From the NCBI RefSeq assembly GCF_002127325.2, contig NC_035443.2, positions 119,378,462 to 119,442,461 of the forward strand: a DNA stretch of 64,000 bases, given 5' to 3'. This document shows, piece by piece, positions 59,058 to 64,000 of this stretch; within the stretch, counting starts at the first letter, position 1; each line of letters opens with the position of its first letter. The notes below the pieces were generated by a model that was not told the origin of the DNA, ran no database searches, and saw only the letters and a program-made list of their open reading frames with translations. This stretch comes from Helianthus annuus (taxonomy: Eukaryota; Streptophyta; Magnoliopsida; Asterales; Asteraceae). Made by a program: the position numbers and the translations under genes.

Positions 59058-59898
59058 TGTGACACCTGTGTCACCGCGACAATCAAACAAATACCAAGCC
59101 GATGAAATATTGTATTTCATACTTGGGATCTTGTATAAATGTGTGTATCTTTTGCACATAACAATTCTTGTTCAATTTCAAACTCTACATCGCTTTCTGG
59201 AGAATTATACGAAAACTGGTGCGTAAACGTACTCAGTTTAAATGCGACAAATAATCCGGAACATCAACATATACTTAACATACCTTAAATAACCTTTACA
59301 TAACTTAGAAATAAGTTTTGGAGGCTTTGGTATGACAAAAACAAGTTAATTCGCTTACAGGGACTAAACTTGACAAACTGCGAAAGTATGCCAATTTGAA
59401 CTGTAACAAACATTCCGGAACATGTCCATAAGTTAAACATACCACAAATATCCTTTACATAGCTTAGAAATAGGCTTTGAGGGGTTTGGTATGCTAAAAC
59501 AAACTTTTGGATCATTCAGGGACTAAAAGTGTCAAAAAGTGCACAAGTTTGCACTTTCACGCATAACTTACGTTCTGAATACATCCGGACATCCAAAAAT
59601 TTATGTAAACATCCTTATATTATGCCTTAGTGTAAGGCATGAGAAAAATCCATTCGTCGCGCAATTTGGATCGTCTTTCGCGCTTATGCGCATTCCGTCG
59701 TAATTAACCGAACATCGCGACCGTTCAGCCACACGAACCGACATCCAAGATATTTTTTATCACATTTTAAGTTCCCTATACTTTAACTTCATTTTAGAGC
59801 TTTGAAATGGGGTTAACGGGGCTTAAACGTGTCAAAAATGCATCAAATACCAAGTTTTGGGGCTGCAGGGACCAAAACTGTAAATCTGCCAAAGTGAG

Positions 59899-59939
59899 GG
59901 CTTACGGACCGTAAGCCATCACCCATACGGTCCGTAAGG
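59899..59939. repeat. Palindrome pair in G2
   Basis: GGCTTACGG-A-CCGTAAGCC (59899-59917), 9-bp perfect arms. Then TACGG-T-CCGTA (59926-59936) within TACGGTCCGTAAG, the reverse complement of the first core. Upstream of TATA by about 190 bp. Confidence 0.92.
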
Positions 59940-61175
59940 AGTCCCTAGTACAGCAGATTCAGTTTTAACTGCAGTTGCCTCTTCAAATTAGTGAAAGGTC
60001 AAATTCCACTTGCCTCTTCTGAACAATAAGGGCCAAATCTGATGTCCCATAAATGTTGCAACAAGTGTATGGACAATATCAAAGCACGTTAATCGATAAA
60101 CGATCCTAACGGTTATGCTTTTCCTATAAATACCCCCCCCCCCCCGCCATTCTTGCAAAAACCTACAAAAATCTGATCAAAATGCTCTAAGTTGATGCCA
60201 TTGCTTCATACCTGAGCTCTTTGATCAAGATTAGCATTCGGGGACCCTTCGTAAGTGTTCTTTCGTTCTTTTATTCGCTTTTCGAGTCCGAAAGTCAAAG
60301 TTTTGTTTGACTTTCTGTGTGACCAGCCTATGGTCAACACGAAGTTCATGGAACTTCATAACGTGAGCGTGATCACAATGGTTATTGTCCGTAGTGACTA
60401 TACCTACTGATTACCACGTTATCTAGGCTCAGTGACGAGTCGTAGTTTCGGCCAAAATGCGCATTCTTGTGTATTTTGTAACCAAACTACTCATGAGCAT
60501 CAAAGCCGTTTGTTTTGATGCCAAACTTGTTTTCTAAACTTAGTTAAGCATGTTCTAACATGCTTAGCGCGTCACTTTTAGTTTAGTGCTTATATAGGGT
60601 CGTAAGGTAAGCGATCTAAACAATCGCTTATACTTACGAACCCGACCCATTTGGTCGATCATTAGGATCCGACCAAACACATTAGGTGACCATAGCTGTA
60701 ACCTTCCGAGGTTATACCTTGTGGTCACGATGTTAGGCGTTCCAAACGCGTTCTACGCAGACGCATTAAGGTAGCATAAGCTACCTAAACAGGTCGTAAT
60801 GGGTCGCAAGCACTTAGGTTAGGTTTCATTTTAGTATGTAGGCTTTGTTAAACCATATTACACGAGTCTCCATACTCGTTTGGTTTACGAACCCGCATAC
60901 TATCCGATCCTTACAATTTTGGTCTGGTATATTAATATAGCTACCTATTAGGTGCCGTTTGATATTCCGTGATCTCTAGCATTATTTGGTCATTATACAA
61001 GAACTACAAAGCAATCTCAGGTGAGTACATTGAACCCCATCTTTTACTGTTTTCTAAACTGTTTTGGGGTGAAACGCATGTGCCTACTTGTTACTTTCAT
61101 GCTTTCCGGTTTTCACATCATATACTTGCTATGTTCGATAGTACATATATACTACATGATTTCATTGTGTCTATG

Positions 61176-61465
61176 CTATGTATGTCCGTTGTGTGCATAC
61201 TTAGTACATCACTTTACAATACATTACATGCTATGTATGCCCATTGTGTGCGTACTTAGTACATTGCCTTACATTACATGCTATGTATGCCCATTGTGTG
61301 CGTACGTAGTACATTGCCTTACATTACATGCTATGTATGCCCATTGTGTGCGTACCTAGTACATTGCCTTACATTACATGCTATGTATGCCCATTGTGTG
61401 CGTACTTAGTACATTGCTTTACATTACATGCTATGTATGCCCATTGTGTGCGTACTTAGTACATT
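61176..61465. repeat. About 50-bp tandem repeat in G2
   Basis: Five to six copies of TACATGCTATGTATGCCCAT plus TGTGTGCGTACTTAGTACATTGCCTTACAT, written here in two parts. Units 2-5 are almost identical. G1 has the equivalent array with a different unit. Confidence 0.92.
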
Positions 61466-62400
61466 GTTTTACATTGCATTTTCGTTTCATATGCTCATCC
61501 AGCATATGAACACATTATGCTACATTTTGAACCGTTGTAACCATTTGACTATGTGAACCGTCTTAACCCTTCAATTATATGAACCGTTTGTAACCATTGA
61601 ACCGTGTAAACCAGTTGTATCCGTTGACATGATTTACATTTGACAATAGACATTTGACTATACATAAACATTTCCACAATTGTTAGATACTTCATCTTGA
61701 TGGTTTGGTTTGAGTAAGTGATCTAAGTAACGAGGCATGTGTAATATGATACAAGCATGGTGGATACGCCGCTGGTACTTCCTATATATAAGTGTTTGTA
61801 TGGTATTACACATCGTAGCGTTACTTGAATCATTTCAAATTGAGACATATAACATTTTATACAAATAACACACTTTTCACGAGACATTGATTTACAAACG
61901 ACTTGTCTTATACAAACTCATTTTACATGGTTATCCGTTTAACCATACCGTGTTCTCTTATTTATATATATCATCTGATCTTATCGTTTTTCAAATGCTT
62001 TACAAGACAAAGCAAATTACAAGGTTCATGACTAAACATTTTCTCAAACATAAGTCATGAATTCCGTTTTCACAAAACCAATGTATCTCACAGGCATTTT
62101 TATGTTGACGTACCTATTTTCACATGTGTTTTTCAGGGGATGATGCATAGGACTTATCAAGACATACTTAGGCGGACCTGTGCCTTAGTGACTTAAAACG
62201 AGACAAGAACTAGTTAATTTATGTTATGTATTCTTTGGTTCTTGTTTAAGACAATGTAAACTTTCATGTTTGATTAATAAAACTAAACTTCGTTTACCGT
62301 GGATTTGAAACAATTGATTCTGTTACAACACTCCCCGACATTTCCGCCACGTTTTGTATGTTCTACGTGGTCGGGGTGTGACAGTTAAAAAAACAATAAG

Positions 62401-62886
62401 TGTTGGATCATTCCGGTGACCCTAAACAGTCAAGTTGAGCAGTTAATCGTCATTTACTAAGGCGGAATCAAAGCAAACAATGTCAAACAGCTTATATCCT
62501 TTCAATTTCTTTTCTATTACTGATTTCTGAGTCTTTACAATGATTTCAGATGAAAATCCGGCAGCACCTCGACTCTATACACAAGACCTAATTCCGCTCG
62601 AACTGTTCCAAATGAACTCAACCTACACCTATATATAGGAATCTGATTCCGCTTGAAACTGGTTCAAGCGGAACCTCCTGATTTTGCTCCAAGTGACTCA
62701 AGCGGAATCACTAGTGACAGTTCAAGCGGAATTACAAGCTAGACTGATTTCGCTTGAAGTGGACATGCCCACTTTCAAGCGGAATCACATACTAGAAACA
62801 ATATCTTGATTTTTGTGCACTGTTCAATCCTATCTAGACCTAAGGCTTGATTAAGACGTAGTTAACTGACATTCAATACACCAACA
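62401..62886 (-). repeat. Element I 3' LTR
   Basis: The word TTCCGCTTGAA/TTCAAGCGGAA is present in both orientations upstream of TATA: 62647-62657 with 62663-62673 (perfect 11-bp arms, 5-base loop), and 62745-62762 with 62769-62787 (about 18-bp arms, one mismatch and one bulge). Confidence 0.85.
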
Positions 62887-64000
62887 AACTCCCCCTTGGA
62901 TGTTGACGAAGTCTTCAGCGTCGAGTCTTCAGTCTTTGTCTCTTTCCAACTTGTCTTCTTATTGTATAAGCTTTCTTCAATCTTCAATCTTTAATCTTCA
63001 AACTCCCCTTTGAGTGTTGATCCAGAATTCCGACTCTCCCTTTCATAGACTCCCCCTTTCCGTATGCTGGAACTTGAATATCTGGTTCAAACTTTAACAT
63101 TTTGTGCCATGGGGATTTTGATATCCACAACCTGTCTCTCAAACATATATCATTACATTCTATATAAACTAACAAAAACTTTCAACTTTTCATTAGTTTT
63201 GAAAATCCACTCAAGTATTCAGGTCCAAGTTAATGACCTTGATTACTCAATTAATCTACCAAGTCCAACTTAATGACCTTGGTTGATTTTTGACAAAACA
63301 AACTGATTTTTGTTTAAGAATTTTCAAACATTCTCTGAAAATCACAAGTTTCAAGTTAATGAACTTGTTTTTAACTTTTCAACAATCAGACTTTATCAAG
63401 ATAGGCTCTCCTCATCCTCCAGTCCAGAAACTTCCTGCATCTGCTTCACCTTTGAGAATCTAACGATCAACTCTCCACTTTGGTTTGTCGGAAAATAAAG
63501 CAGAAATGAAAAATCTTTTTGGATTTTCAATAAAGTTTCTAAACTAGAAATGAAATACAGAAACTTAAATGCAGAATGTAATGAAATATTTACAAACATA
63601 TTTTGCAATATTTCATCGTTTTTTATGCCGAGGGTGATGCTATGTTTCAAGCAATGTGAAAAGTATTATTCGGGGACTAGGTCAGAACTTCCATTCAGCA
63701 GAAGTCTCGGAATAATACCCCAGATATCACTGAGTATAAAGACCTAGTATTTCAGAAAGAGGGACCTTTCAAACAAGATTTCAGGGGTTACCTATATATC
63801 CAAGTAGTGTTCCCCACAAAATAAGCAAGTTTGAATTTTATGTTTATATCCCGAACAAATCTACTAAATGTGTAAAAACCTATCGACACATCATCAGCAA
63901 GACTGTTTAACGCTTTATTCTTTACAAATCTTTAGCGTACAGTAACTGTCAAACCGATGTATTATCATTTTCCCTTTTTACACAAGCTCTTTTTCAGTTT
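62887..64000 (-). other. Element I 3' noncoding region
   Basis: No gene. Shared with B: the CCCCCTTGGAT tract, CAACTTAATGACCTTGG near 63266 (B 6333), AAGTTTCAAGTTAATGAACTTG near 63347 (B 6391), TCGGAAAATAAAGCAGAAAT near 63489 (B 6480), and a longer block 63700-63920 (B 7060-7270). Confidence 0.7.

Larger units (their letters stand above)
59058..62383 (+). repeat. G2: solo LTR of family G
   Basis: TGTGACACCTGTG ... GGGGTGTGACA, 3326 bp. It has the exact duplication GTTAA (59053-59057 and 62384-62388) and no primer site, so it is a solo LTR. It is homologous to G1 over its length. TATAAATA lies at 60125-60132. A 50-bp tandem array is at about 61176-61465 and a stem-loop at 61741-61809. Frames at 60969-61359 come from the array. 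Confidence 0.9.
26993..62400 (+). mobile_element. Element H: LTR retrotransposon, 5' LTR and part of interior (host of G1, G2 and I)
   Basis: The LTR begins TGTAACACCCCGAAAACGGG at 26993, is interrupted at 29494 by G1, resumes at 57023 and ends CAAGGGTGTTACA at 57599 (about 3.08 kb in all). A primer-like site follows. Interior sequence runs 57600-59057 and resumes for 12 bp at 62389-62400 before element I. The only frames in 57600-59057 are short and unsupported, so the portion seen is noncoding leader or decayed body. LTR form and primer suggest Ty3/gypsy. The 3' end is outside the window. Confidence 0.65.
62401..64000 (-). mobile_element. Element I: copia-like relative of B, 3' LTR and 3' noncoding region (right-truncated)
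   Basis: The LTR 62401-62886 (486 bp; plus TGTTGGATCATTCC ... TACACCAACA) is followed by the polypurine complement AACTCCCCCTTGGATG, as after the B left LTR, so the element is in minus orientation. A minus-strand TATATATA is at 62630-62637. The interior to 64000 has no frame and shares several blocks with the B 3' region. The rest of the element, including any gag, lies beyond the window, and the target duplication cannot be checked. Confidence 0.75.

Noticed and set aside
60969..61359. Cys/His-rich small protein in G2
   Set aside because: Encoded by the 50-bp LTR tandem array and open in two frames at once.

Overview
This window is repeat-rich nuclear DNA of a flowering plant. The evidence is tRNA-primed LTR retrotransposons of plant lineages (Tat/Ogre-like, Athila-like and Tekay/Del-like Ty3/gypsy, plus Ty1/copia), LTRs of several kilobases, plant-style TATA boxes, and no bacterial gene order. 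The style of the elements suggests a daisy-family (Asteraceae) genome, but that is an impression and I could not test it. I found no intact host gene, rRNA, tRNA or CRISPR array. Almost every base can be assigned to a retroelement or to its flank.

Left block (1-21656): a minus-strand Tat-type Ty3/gypsy element (A) runs off the left edge. It holds decayed integrase, archaeal-type second RNase H, reverse transcriptase/RNase H, protease and gag. Its gag is split twice. Element B (5338-12208, minus, Ty1/copia-like, gag only) is inserted with target duplication GGATT. Element C (12949-20714, plus, Athila-like, gag-protease only) is inserted with target duplication CTTG. The A primer site and its right LTR (20913 to about 21656) follow.

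Middle (21657-26992): AT-rich flank, a copia 5' LTR with leader (J), an LTR fragment related to C (C'), and the 3' part of a minus-strand gypsy LTR (F).

Right block (26993-64000): a deep nest. LTR retrotransposon H starts at 26993. Its 5' LTR is split by solo LTR G1 (29495-57017). G1 is split by the Tekay-type chromovirus D (29557-53405, duplication ATTTG). The left LTR of D is split by E (29945-40082, duplication CTCTA). The interior of H (from 57600) also received a second solo LTR of the G family (G2, 59058-62383, duplication GTTAA) and a copia-like element I related to B (from 62401, runs off the right edge).

The parts explain one another. E has nearly identical 3.87-kb LTRs, a primer site, a polypurine tract and a leader repeat shared with D, but no genes. 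It must have been copied by proteins from another element, probably a Tekay relative. B and C keep gag (C also protease) but no polymerase or integrase, so they too depended on helpers. The least expected pattern is that almost every family here has, upstream of its TATA box, a family-specific word present in both orientations, often as a hairpin. The words differ in sequence between families, and even between the two G copies.
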